From the NCBI GenBank assembly GCA_021737185.1, contig JAIPEL010000019.1:1-46112 (forward strand): a stretch of 46,112 nt of DNA, written 5' to 3'. The DNA is from Desulfobacterales bacterium (lineage in GTDB: Bacteria > Desulfobacterota > Desulfobacteria > Desulfobacterales > CAFBRK01). Numbering within the stretch: position 1 is the first letter of the stretch; every line of letters starts with the position of its first letter. Both the position numbers and the translations under genes were made by a program. This document shows, in pieces, positions 8,136 to 15,555 of this stretch. The notes beneath the pieces were generated by a model. That model ran no database searches. It was not told the origin of the DNA and was given only the letters and a program-made list of their open reading frames with translations.

Positions 8136-9662
8136 TTAGTAGTTTTTATAAAATGCCTCCGCCGTGAATTTCACAAATTCCTCTGTCTTTTCCGGGCTGC
8201 GGGCCACCACCTGCCAGGGTTCCAGGCGCGCGATTTCGGTTTGCAAGTCTTTTGCGGTTTTATTGCTGCAACCCAGGATATCCTGGACCGAAGCTGCCGA
8301 AACTCCTTCGCATTGAAAGATGAAGGCAAACTCCAACAGTTCCTGAAAATTGAAAAACTTCTGCTGGTAATCGTTGGGGGACTGGCTGGCAAAGAACACC
8401 ACGATGCCCTTGGAGCGCCCCTCGCGAATGATGCGCTGCAGAAAGATGTTGCGCTGGCTCAGGTAGTTGTGGGCTTCGTCGATGACCAGAATGGATCGAA
8501 TGGTGCGGCGCCCGTCCCGGACCGGGCTGTCGGGCAACAGCGCCATTTCCTTGTAGAGCCGCTCGATCACCAGGTAAGCCACCAATTCCTTTAATACCGG
8601 CATTGCATGCACATCGATCAGCAATGTTCGATTGGATAGCCGATCGATGGGGGCCACATCACTTCCATGCCGCCAGAACAGATCGAAATCCGATAGGTCG
8701 CGCAGCACTTCGATGAGGCTGTCGTCTTTCTTGTTATCCGCTTCGTACATTGCCGCCACCATGCGGTAAACATCGTGGAAATCCGGGTAAGGGGCGCCAG
8801 AATCAGCCCTTTGTGCATAGGCGGCACGGATCGCCTCGGTCAACGCGCCCTTTTGTACCACTCCCAGTTTGCTGTTGATGGAGGCGAAGCTTTCGGCCTT
8901 TTCACGGGCTGACACATTGACCGTCTGCTCATCGTACGCTGGCAGGATAAAAGGGTTGATGGGCAGGCTCTCTCCGCCCTGGAGCAGCCGGGAGGGATGG
9001 ACCTTGGCGGCTTCAATAAATCGCTCATTGTCCACCACATCGCCCTTGTAATCGAAATAGATGAAATTGGTTTGATAATTGGACTGCTGGCGGATATCGG
9101 TCAGGATTTTCAATACGAACTGGGTTTTCCCCGTACCCGGTTTGCCCATGATGGCCAGGTGCGAGTTGGCATGCTTGGCGGTATTGTTGAGTCCCATGAT
9201 CATTTCATGCTGCTGCAACAGGGTCCGGCCGATGAAAATATCCAGCCCATGCCCAGCGGTTTCCCGACGTCCGCCGAACTCCACATCGTCCACCAGACGC
9301 GTCAGCAAACTGTCCGCATCCCGGCCACATTCCTGATACATGCGGCCCAGCAGCTCGGCCCCACTGTCGATATGGCTTTTCACGATGGAGCGGTTGGAAA
9401 AAAACCCGTCTTCATCGATGTCGCGTCTGCGGTAGACGTGGCAGATCAGCGTCCGCATGAAAATTTCGTCTTCGCCTACAAAGGTGGGGCGCTTCATCTC
9501 CGCGCCGGTGAAACTGGCGCTCTGAGCAACATCCGGCCCTTCCTTGGCCAGGGAGAGGGCAAAAGCCATGCGGGCCAGGGTCGCCTTTTCCAGCTTGGTT
9601 TCAAACCTAAGAGCGCTGAGCACCTCATCCGCCTCATTGGATGTGTACAGTCGGTCGGCCAT
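8136..9662 (-). CDS. dndE: DndE-HerA fusion: DNA modification-associated ATPase
   Basis: A 508-residue protein with two parts. Residues 1-125 match the DndE family (ALRFETKLEKATLARMAFALSLAKEG, then an acidic region and SHIDSGAELL), a small DNA-binding component of phosphorothioation systems. From about 135 there is a HerA/FtsK-type motor: Walker A GKPGTGKT (173-180), Walker B ILVIDEAH (391-398), sensor FFASQSP (423-429). Canonical DndE is about 110 residues and stands alone, so this is a fusion. It lies 3 bp after dndD and is certainly co-transcribed. It probably translocates or remodels DNA for a restriction or modification complex. No nuclease motif is seen in the protein. Confidence 0.88.
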   Translation of the reverse strand: MADRLYTSNEADEVLSALRFETKLEKATLARMAFALSLAKEGPDVAQSASFTGAEMKRPTFVGEDEIFMRTLICHVYRRRDIDEDGFFSNRSIVKSHIDSGAELLGRMYQECGRDADSLLTRLVDDVEFGGRRETAGHGLDIFIGRTLLQQHEMIMGLNNTAKHANSHLAIMGKPGTGKTQFVLKILTDIRQQSNYQTNFIYFDYKGDVVDNERFIEAAKVHPSRLLQGGESLPINPFILPAYDEQTVNVSAREKAESFASINSKLGVVQKGALTEAIRAAYAQRADSGAPYPDFHDVYRMVAAMYEADNKKDDSLIEVLRDLSDFDLFWRHGSDVAPIDRLSNRTLLIDVHAMPVLKELVAYLVIERLYKEMALLPDSPVRDGRRTIRSILVIDEAHNYLSQRNIFLQRIIREGRSKGIVVFFASQSPNDYQQKFFNFQELLEFAFIFQCEGVSAASVQDILGCSNKTAKDLQTEIARLEPWQVVARSPEKTEEFVKFTAEAFYKNY

Positions 9663-9665
9663 GGT

Positions 9666-11657
9666 CTAATTCTCCCAGAAGTATCCTTCCTGAAATGTCG
9701 TCAGTTCCCGTTGCTGGTCAAACACCAGGCTCCCGGCCCCGCTCAGACGGGTTTTGAGTGTCCGGTAGTAGTCCTTGTCGATCTCTGTGTCGGTGGACAA
9801 TATGACCACCTGCTCCCCTGCATTGGGAAAGTAGTTGTTCACGATGTTGTCGCGGTGGGTGCTGTCCAGACGGGACAAGGGCGTGTCGATGACAATGGGC
9901 AGTTTCAGTTGACTGGTCTGGGCCAGGCCCCACAGAAGGGAGACGGCGAACACTTCTTTCTCTCCAGCGGAAAGCCCTGATTTTTTGATTTCATGGCCGT
10001 TGCGGTCGGAGATGCGTACCTCGTAGGTTTTGTCGTCGATGATGATATCCTTGATCAAGCCGCTGCGGCTGGAAAGCAGGCGATACATTTCAAAGGTCTT
10101 TTCTTGAAGAAAATGGACCTTGTTTTTGCGCAAGCGCACCATGAATTGATTGAGCACCCCGGCAATGGCGTCGCATTCCTGGAGAAACTCGGCTTTTTCC
10201 TTGGAGACGTGGTGTTTTTCGTAGAGTTTTTCAATTTCCATCTCAATGGATTGGATTCGCTGCTCAAGGGTCAGAATTTCCTCTTCCAGCAATCTCAATT
10301 GTTCGGTCTTGCGGCCGATCTGGGTGGAGCAGCCCTCCATTTCCGCCTGAAGTTGCTCGAAGAGTTCCTTTTCCGATTCGGACAGCAGACCGGTCTGGCT
10401 GAAACCCTCGAGCTTGCGAATCTGGGCGGCCAACTCCCGTTTTTCTTCCAGCAATGGTTTGAGCAGGAATACCTCCCCGTTTTCCAAAGATTCCATCTTG
10501 TTGAGCACCCGGGCCGCATCACGATCGGAAAGATCCAGAATCCGCGCCACCGCTCCTTGAGAATCGCCCTCCCTGAGCAGCCGGAAGATGCGCCGCTCCA
10601 GCTCCGCCATCTTTTCGGGTGACAGCGTCTCCCGGTAAATCGGCTCCGGCTCTTCTACCACCCGCACGATTCGTTTGGCCAGGGAGGCGGCGTTTTCCCT
10701 GATTGCCTCGCTGCCGGCGGATTCCCGTTCGGACTCGATTTGCTGCCGCATGGTCTCGAACAACCTGCCGGTGATGGCAAACGGCAGGGTCTTTTCGCAA
10801 AGCGCCCGGATTTCACTTTCCACCTGGGCCAGACGGTTGGCCGCCTGAACGCGTTTTTTTTCATTGGCGCGCATGGTCTCGCGCGTTTCCGGCTCGGCCT
10901 GAAAGGCGGCGGTAAAGCGCTGCCGGGCATCTTCGAGCTGCTGCTTGAATTCCGCCAGCTCCTGCTGCACGCGCTCGCGCTCTGTTTGCCGGCGGGTCAG
11001 CTTGCTGCGCTCTTTTTTCAACTCGCTTTGCTTGAAATCCAGATCTTCGTCGGATATTTCCACAAACCCCTTGCGCTCTTCATTCTTGATGTAGAGAATA
11101 TCGGAGGCCAGACGGTTGATGTACTGAATGCCCAGGGCGGCTTCCAGGGAGGATTTCAGCCGCACCTCCGAGTGGTCGTCCGCGGCGATGGCCTGTATTT
11201 TTTCCCCATCGAAAAAGAAGAACTGGGTGATGCCCGGCGGGATCATGGAGCGGATAAAGTCCTGCCAGATCTCCTGGTTCTGCACCGAGACCCGCTTGCC
11301 GTCGCGCACCACCACCAGCCGCTCCGTCAGGTCCTTGGGTTTGGGATCGTCGGCCACCCCCGCGCTCCAGGAGCGCTTGACCACCAGCTCCGACAGGTCG
11401 TCCATCTCCATCACGAGCTCAAAAGAAACCAAGGCATTGCCCCGGGCCTTTTCCCGGCGGTTGATGCTGCGGAAGATCTCGTCCGCCTTGGCGCCGTACA
11501 GACAAAAATTGACCGCCTCCATGATGGACGTCTTGCCCGCGCCGTTCATGCCGCCGATCAAAAAGATACTCCGGCCGTCCTCGCCCACCGGGAAACGGAT
11601 TTCCGTGGCGAACTGAAAGGACTTGTAGTTCTCGATGGTCAATTTGCGGAATTTCAT
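9666..11657 (-). CDS. dndD: DndD, SMC/Rad50-like ATPase
   Basis: A 663-residue ATPase of the DndD family, related to RecF/Rad50/SMC proteins. The N-terminus MKFRKLTIENYKSFQ leads to Walker A GGMNGAGKTS (35-44). The middle (about 205-480) is a long coiled coil. The ABC signature LSAGEKE starts at 562 and Walker B with D-loop LPIVIDTPLSRLDSTHRDNI follows at 586-605. In Dnd systems DndD supplies ATPase activity for DNA sulfur modification with DndC and DndE. Here DndC and DndA are absent, so the partner chemistry must differ. The start ATG overlaps the stop of the upstream gene as ATGA. The family assignment is strong; the function in this setting is inferred. Confidence 0.92.
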   Translation of the reverse strand: MKFRKLTIENYKSFQFATEIRFPVGEDGRSIFLIGGMNGAGKTSIMEAVNFCLYGAKADEIFRSINRREKARGNALVSFELVMEMDDLSELVVKRSWSAGVADDPKPKDLTERLVVVRDGKRVSVQNQEIWQDFIRSMIPPGITQFFFFDGEKIQAIAADDHSEVRLKSSLEAALGIQYINRLASDILYIKNEERKGFVEISDEDLDFKQSELKKERSKLTRRQTERERVQQELAEFKQQLEDARQRFTAAFQAEPETRETMRANEKKRVQAANRLAQVESEIRALCEKTLPFAITGRLFETMRQQIESERESAGSEAIRENAASLAKRIVRVVEEPEPIYRETLSPEKMAELERRIFRLLREGDSQGAVARILDLSDRDAARVLNKMESLENGEVFLLKPLLEEKRELAAQIRKLEGFSQTGLLSESEKELFEQLQAEMEGCSTQIGRKTEQLRLLEEEILTLEQRIQSIEMEIEKLYEKHHVSKEKAEFLQECDAIAGVLNQFMVRLRKNKVHFLQEKTFEMYRLLSSRSGLIKDIIIDDKTYEVRISDRNGHEIKKSGLSAGEKEVFAVSLLWGLAQTSQLKLPIVIDTPLSRLDSTHRDNIVNNYFPNAGEQVVILSTDTEIDKDYYRTLKTRLSGAGSLVFDQQRELTTFQEGYFWEN

Positions 11658-12286
11658 TTTTGGCCCTCACCAAGTTCCCAATAGCCTCGCGGGGAGTCGC
11701 TGCGCAGCGTTCCATCCTGGGTCATGTGGTAACGCTCCCATTTGGCATTGTTCTGCCAGGCATATTCGTTGGTGCTCTCGCGCCATTCCAAATCGCCGAG
11801 CAGCAATTTGCCTTTGAGTTGGCGGCCCATCTCCTCGATCACATCTGCGACCCTGGCCCTGCCGCCCAAAGTCCTCAATGCCTTGATTATATTCTTGCGA
11901 AGGACGCTTTTGTCCATTTTAGGTGACCGTGACCGTTTTGCGGCAGGTTTCTTGCTGTTGGTCGCAACACTGCAAAGCCCCAATCTGGCGTTCAGGTTTT
12001 TGACAATCCCGGTGAATTCGTCTGCGAGATGCTGCAAAGTTTGCTCGGACTGGGATTGGGTGCCCAGGTCCGCGGCCAGCCGGGTCTTTTCAGCCCGAAG
12101 GGCGTCCGGCACAGGCACACCCATTTTCTCCAGTTTTTCAACCGCTTTGGCGATTTCCCGAAGTTGAGCCTCTTTCTCACCGGTATCCGCATTATTCGAC
12201 CCGCAATCAATTCGGTCGATGACATCACGGACCAAATCGATCAGAAGGCTCGGGGCTTTCACAAAGCGGTCGATGTCCTGGCTCAT
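11654..12286 (-). CDS. Defence-operon helper protein with C-terminal winged-helix-like domain
   Basis: A 210-residue protein. The N-terminal half is helical with the motif EIAKAVEKLEKMGVPVPDAL, recurring in the 7463-8110 protein. A basic linker (KKPAAKRSRSPKMDK) leads to a C-terminal domain with LRTLGGRARVADVIEEMG, LEWRESTNEYAWQNNAKWER and LRSDSPRGYWEL. This resembles the winged-helix N-terminal domains of Mrr-type restriction proteins, which bind DNA. It lies between a 60-residue gene (8 bp away) and dndD (4-bp overlap), so it is tightly coupled. It probably recognises DNA for the DndD/HerA machinery. The family identification is by pattern only. Confidence 0.72.
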   Translation of the reverse strand: MSQDIDRFVKAPSLLIDLVRDVIDRIDCGSNNADTGEKEAQLREIAKAVEKLEKMGVPVPDALRAEKTRLAADLGTQSQSEQTLQHLADEFTGIVKNLNARLGLCSVATNSKKPAAKRSRSPKMDKSVLRKNIIKALRTLGGRARVADVIEEMGRQLKGKLLLGDLEWRESTNEYAWQNNAKWERYHMTQDGTLRSDSPRGYWELGEGQK

Positions 12287-12294
12287 GGCATACT

Positions 12295-12477
12295 TTATCC
12301 TTCAGGAGCCGGGCGACTTTTCAAGATTTCCCGCAAGGCGTCATAAACGCCGGTACGCCGTTCCTTGAACTCATAATCGTAAACCGTTTCCAGCAGTTTG
12401 CGCACCTTGGCCAGGTTCACATTGTTTTGGCGGCACAACTCACCAAGCAATTGCTGGTCGTCTTGGGATAGCTTCAT
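12295..12477 (-). CDS. Small DNA-modification-system-associated protein
   Basis: A 60-residue, mostly helical acidic-basic protein (MKLSQDDQQLLGELCRQNN at the start; VYDALREIL near the end). Small proteins of this kind recur in loci that combine DndD, DndE and N-6 methylases; I believe they are annotated there as modification-system-associated small proteins, but I cannot verify this. It lies 22 bp after darG and 8 bp before the winged-helix helper, so it is a real operon member rather than chance. No catalytic residues are visible. Confidence 0.65.
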   Translation of the reverse strand: MKLSQDDQQLLGELCRQNNVNLAKVRKLLETVYDYEFKERRTGVYDALREILKSRPAPEG

Positions 12478-12499
12478 AGCTTTATCTCCCGTTTGCTTG

Positions 12500-13537
12500 T
12501 CACGCTTTTATCCATCCCTCGGCCTGAAGCCTCTCCCAGGCCAGCCTGATATGCGCCGGCTTGAACAAGCGCCGTTTGCGATCGTTCCAGCGGGCCATGG
12601 CAGCGACGGCGCTTTCTGCATCCGACACCTCGCCGTCATGAACAACCGACCAGTGAACCGAGGCCAGCAGCTCCATGCCGTAAGGCGTTTCAAACCCATC
12701 CACGAGATCCGCCACCCGATCGAGGTGCCCTGCTGCGCTTTGATTTTTCTGAAGGAAATGATCGGCGGCTTTATCGGCATCCGGAAGCAGCGTGATTTCC
12801 ACATCCGGTTTCTGGGTGTCGCCATATCCCCGGATATGGTGCCCCTCGAGAATTTCCAGCACCTTGTTGAGGTTATGGGCATAGGGGCCATACAGGTGCT
12901 TGACATACCGCAGCTTCAGATCCATGCCCGATTCCTGCAAAAAATAGGCGAGCTTCTGTATCTCCAGCAGCGTCAGCCGGTATGCGAATCGCGCATACTG
13001 CTTCATGAGTTTGATGAGTAAGGCCCGGGCCACGGTCATCTTCGGTTTGGCGGTGCCCACCGGCATATCCTTGGCCTCGGGGCTGCCTTTGGGCTCGTAA
13101 AGCTTTACCCGAACGTCCGGCATTTCCTCAAACGCCGCTTCGATCATCGCTTTGACCCGGTTCCACTGAAGTCCGCCCAATCCGGAACCCAAGGGCGGTA
13201 TGGCAATGGATCGGATCTTTCGCTGCCGCACTTCCCGCACCAAGGCCTTGAGGCCGCTTTCAATATCCTCATAGCGGCTTTTGCCGCGCCAATGGCGCTT
13301 CGTCGGAAAGTTGATGATATAACGCGGATTGAACATCTGGCCGGTTTCGAACACGAACATGTGGCCGGGTTTGACCTCTTCCCTTCGGCAGGCGGCTTCG
13401 TAGGCCTTGAAATTCTCTGGAAACGCCTTCTTGAACTGCAAAGCAATTCCCTTGCCCATTACCCCGACACAGTTGACTGTGTTGACCAGGGCTTCCACAT
13501 CGTCTGTAAGAATATTTCCGCGGGCTGGTTCAATCAT
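12500..13537 (-). CDS. darG: DarG antitoxin: DNA ADP-ribosyl glycohydrolase (macrodomain plus C-terminal domain)
   Basis: A 345-residue antitoxin that removes ADP-ribose from thymidines in DNA and also binds the DarT toxin. The macrodomain (1-155) shows NTVNCVGVMGKGIALQFKKAFP, the ligand-binding loop, then INFPTKRHWRGKSRYEDI with the lysine associated with DarG catalysis, and IPPLGSGLGGL. The C-terminal domain begins near 185 (LTLLEIQKLAYFLQESG, LYGPYAHNLNKVLE) and is typical of DarG. The gene follows darT by 18 bp, the usual DarTG order. It sits inside a modification operon, a context in which DarTG is known to occur. Confidence 0.94.
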   Translation of the reverse strand: MIEPARGNILTDDVEALVNTVNCVGVMGKGIALQFKKAFPENFKAYEAACRREEVKPGHMFVFETGQMFNPRYIINFPTKRHWRGKSRYEDIESGLKALVREVRQRKIRSIAIPPLGSGLGGLQWNRVKAMIEAAFEEMPDVRVKLYEPKGSPEAKDMPVGTAKPKMTVARALLIKLMKQYARFAYRLTLLEIQKLAYFLQESGMDLKLRYVKHLYGPYAHNLNKVLEILEGHHIRGYGDTQKPDVEITLLPDADKAADHFLQKNQSAAGHLDRVADLVDGFETPYGMELLASVHWSVVHDGEVSDAESAVAAMARWNDRKRRLFKPAHIRLAWERLQAEGWIKA

Positions 13538-13555
13538 TTTCTCTTACCCTCCCGG

Positions 13556-14194
13556 TTAGTAGTACCATCGCCGGCGCACTTCCACCGGCATGGAAATGTT
13601 TTTTCGGTTCAAGATGCGCTCAACCCTTTCCTTGACGGCCTCATTCAGCACGCCGATCCGGTTGACCATTTCCCACGGGCAGAACCGATGCACCAAAAAT
13701 TCGGCCTGCTTGCGCCGCTGGCGGTCCATGTCATCCACGGTGTCCGCCCAGTAATCGGCATAAGCCATATCCCAATCAACCTTATCCATATCATTGAGAT
13801 CGTCGAACCATTGCGTAAAGGCGGCAATGCCGTGGCCGTCAGAGAAGACAAAACCAAGACCAGCCTGAGTTATTGTCTCGATAGTGGAAACGGCATAGAT
13901 CAAGGGTTCCTGGCCTTCATCGTAGCCTTCCACTCTGCCCGTGTGCAATTGAAGGAGCATTGGCGAGCGTGGCCCTATATAAAAGGCCACATAATCGTGC
14001 ACCGTGCCGCCCGGCCCGCAGGCAATGGGGCGCTGTCGGCGGATCTTCTGGATATCCACGTTGTGTATCGCCCGATAATCGCATGCGTTTTCAGGGGGGT
14101 GATTGGGCGCATGCATCCCGCCGCAGTCCAGGATCACCGCAAGGTTGTCGATATGAATGAGGCGGTAGATGGGTGTCGGGCGGGGAATTGGCAT
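13556..14194 (-). CDS. darT: DarT toxin: DNA thymidine ADP-ribosyltransferase
   Basis: A 212-residue DarT-family (DUF4433) toxin that uses NAD to ADP-ribosylate thymidine in single-stranded DNA, blocking replication; some DarTG pairs protect against phage. It has the family opening IYRLIHIDNLAVIL and central FSDGHGIAAFTQWFDD. RKQAEFLVHRFCPW contains the glutamate I take as catalytic. Family-typical length indicates an intact toxin. The ATG overlaps the TAA of the specificity-subunit gene by one base, so it is coupled to it. darG follows directly. Whether this pair guards the methylase-DndD locus or acts as an abortive effector is open. Confidence 0.93.
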   Translation of the reverse strand: MPIPRPTPIYRLIHIDNLAVILDCGGMHAPNHPPENACDYRAIHNVDIQKIRRQRPIACGPGGTVHDYVAFYIGPRSPMLLQLHTGRVEGYDEGQEPLIYAVSTIETITQAGLGFVFSDGHGIAAFTQWFDDLNDMDKVDWDMAYADYWADTVDDMDRQRRKQAEFLVHRFCPWEMVNRIGVLNEAVKERVERILNRKNISMPVEVRRRWYY

Positions 14195-15555
14195 TATAAG
14201 TTCCCCCCTTGTTGTTCGGACGCCTCCTCGATGAGCTTTTCCACACGGGTTTTGGTTTGTTTGAGCATTTCCTTTGATCGTCGTTCGCTTTCGGCAGCTT
14301 GGTCGTAGAGTTTCCGGACTTCTTTCTGAATAGATTCCGGCGCCACCCAGACAAGAAATTTCCGAATATCAAAGGGGTAAAGTTCGAGTTGGCCGGAAGA
14401 GCCTCTCTGGTGCATCTCCACCTGAAGCTGGCCAGCCTGGCTATTAAGGTAAAAGGACAAATATGCTGGATCGAGGGTCGCGGAGCGTAGCATTGTTACG
14501 TGGTTGTCAGGGATTGCCGGATTCTCGAGGAGATAGGGGGCTGCACGTCCCAATGTTCCCCTACCCGTACCGTTCACCAAAATATCGCCGTAACGGATCT
14601 GCGGATCGTTACCATTACCCAGAATTGCTGAGCGGTTATCTTCGAAGACGACCTTATTGTTTTGAACATGCTTGGAATTGATCACCAGCAACCCCTCGTC
14701 GGCGTAAAGCGGCTGCTTGCCCCGCTGGCAGAAATTGAGTTGGGGTCCAAGCGGAACCAAATGAATGGAATTGGGTAACCCGGCCACGAGGTTTTGAAAC
14801 GCAGGATAAAAATGTTCGGAATCGGCCCGCCGGGACTGCTCCAGCTCGCTGAATCGCGCCGTGTAGCCGACCGGTTTTTTGAACTTCAGCTTGTTCAAGC
14901 CAAGCTTGGATTCGAGGAGACGTTGGGCTTGGAGATATATGTTTTCGGATTGTATTCGAAGCTGATAGGCTTGTTTTGTTACGGATGCAATTTCTTCTTC
15001 ATGGTTACCCAATCGAGGAACTTCGATATGTCCAATGTTCTTGATGTATAAGTTCAGCTGCACATTTCCAGCTGATTCTCTCAAAGATTGAAATCGACCG
15101 TATTTTGAATTGAGAAATGTTGAAAGGTAATATGGTGATATTTGATTGTCTTTAATTCTTATGATTCCGACATGGCGGTCGCAATTGCATGGAGTTATTT
15201 GTGGCTCAACAACCGCGACATTTCCTATTGTCCCAACAGTCGTAATTATAACATCTTCTGCTGATAATTGAGTTCTTGGATTTTGTGCATTTTGTCTGTG
15301 AGATATATGAATGCAGTTGTCAATTATGAATTCATTATCTTTAACGCATTTTGCAGAAATATAGCGAATACCACCTTCCATTATATCAGGAGAAGCGTGT
15401 ATACCATCCGTTATGTAAGCAAAATGAGATGTTTTCTCTGTACCGAGTCGTTTCAATCGTTGGAAATGTTCTTGATATTCTGGTCTATAGAATTCGGCAT
15501 CTGTTCGATTAAATTCTTGAACTTCAGAGTAATTTAAATTGCTCCAAACCGCCAT
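14194..15555 (-). CDS. Type I restriction-modification-like specificity subunit (HsdS)
   Basis: A protein of about 453 residues that would give sequence specificity to the adjacent methylase. It has two half-repeats, each a target recognition domain followed by a helical spacer: DVIITTVGTIGNVAVVEP with YYLSTFLNSKYG in the first, DILVNGTGRGTLGRAAPYL with YLSFYLNSQAGQLQ in the second. Helices LLESKLGLNKL and KEMLKQTKTRVEKLIEEA form the spacers. The ATG at 15553-15555 overlaps the methylase stop (TGATG); an in-frame GTG at 15556-15558 would add one residue. Base composition is visibly more AT-rich around 15000-15500, covering the N-terminal recognition domain, as expected for a swapped domain. 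Confidence 0.9.
   Translation of the reverse strand: MAVWSNLNYSEVQEFNRTDAEFYRPEYQEHFQRLKRLGTEKTSHFAYITDGIHASPDIMEGGIRYISAKCVKDNEFIIDNCIHISHRQNAQNPRTQLSAEDVIITTVGTIGNVAVVEPQITPCNCDRHVGIIRIKDNQISPYYLSTFLNSKYGRFQSLRESAGNVQLNLYIKNIGHIEVPRLGNHEEEIASVTKQAYQLRIQSENIYLQAQRLLESKLGLNKLKFKKPVGYTARFSELEQSRRADSEHFYPAFQNLVAGLPNSIHLVPLGPQLNFCQRGKQPLYADEGLLVINSKHVQNNKVVFEDNRSAILGNGNDPQIRYGDILVNGTGRGTLGRAAPYLLENPAIPDNHVTMLRSATLDPAYLSFYLNSQAGQLQVEMHQRGSSGQLELYPFDIRKFLVWVAPESIQKEVRKLYDQAAESERRSKEMLKQTKTRVEKLIEEASEQQGGNL

Noticed and set aside
8997-9980. Long plus-strand open frame across the DndE-HerA and DndD genes
   Set aside because: It is antisense to two well-supported genes and its product shows no domain.
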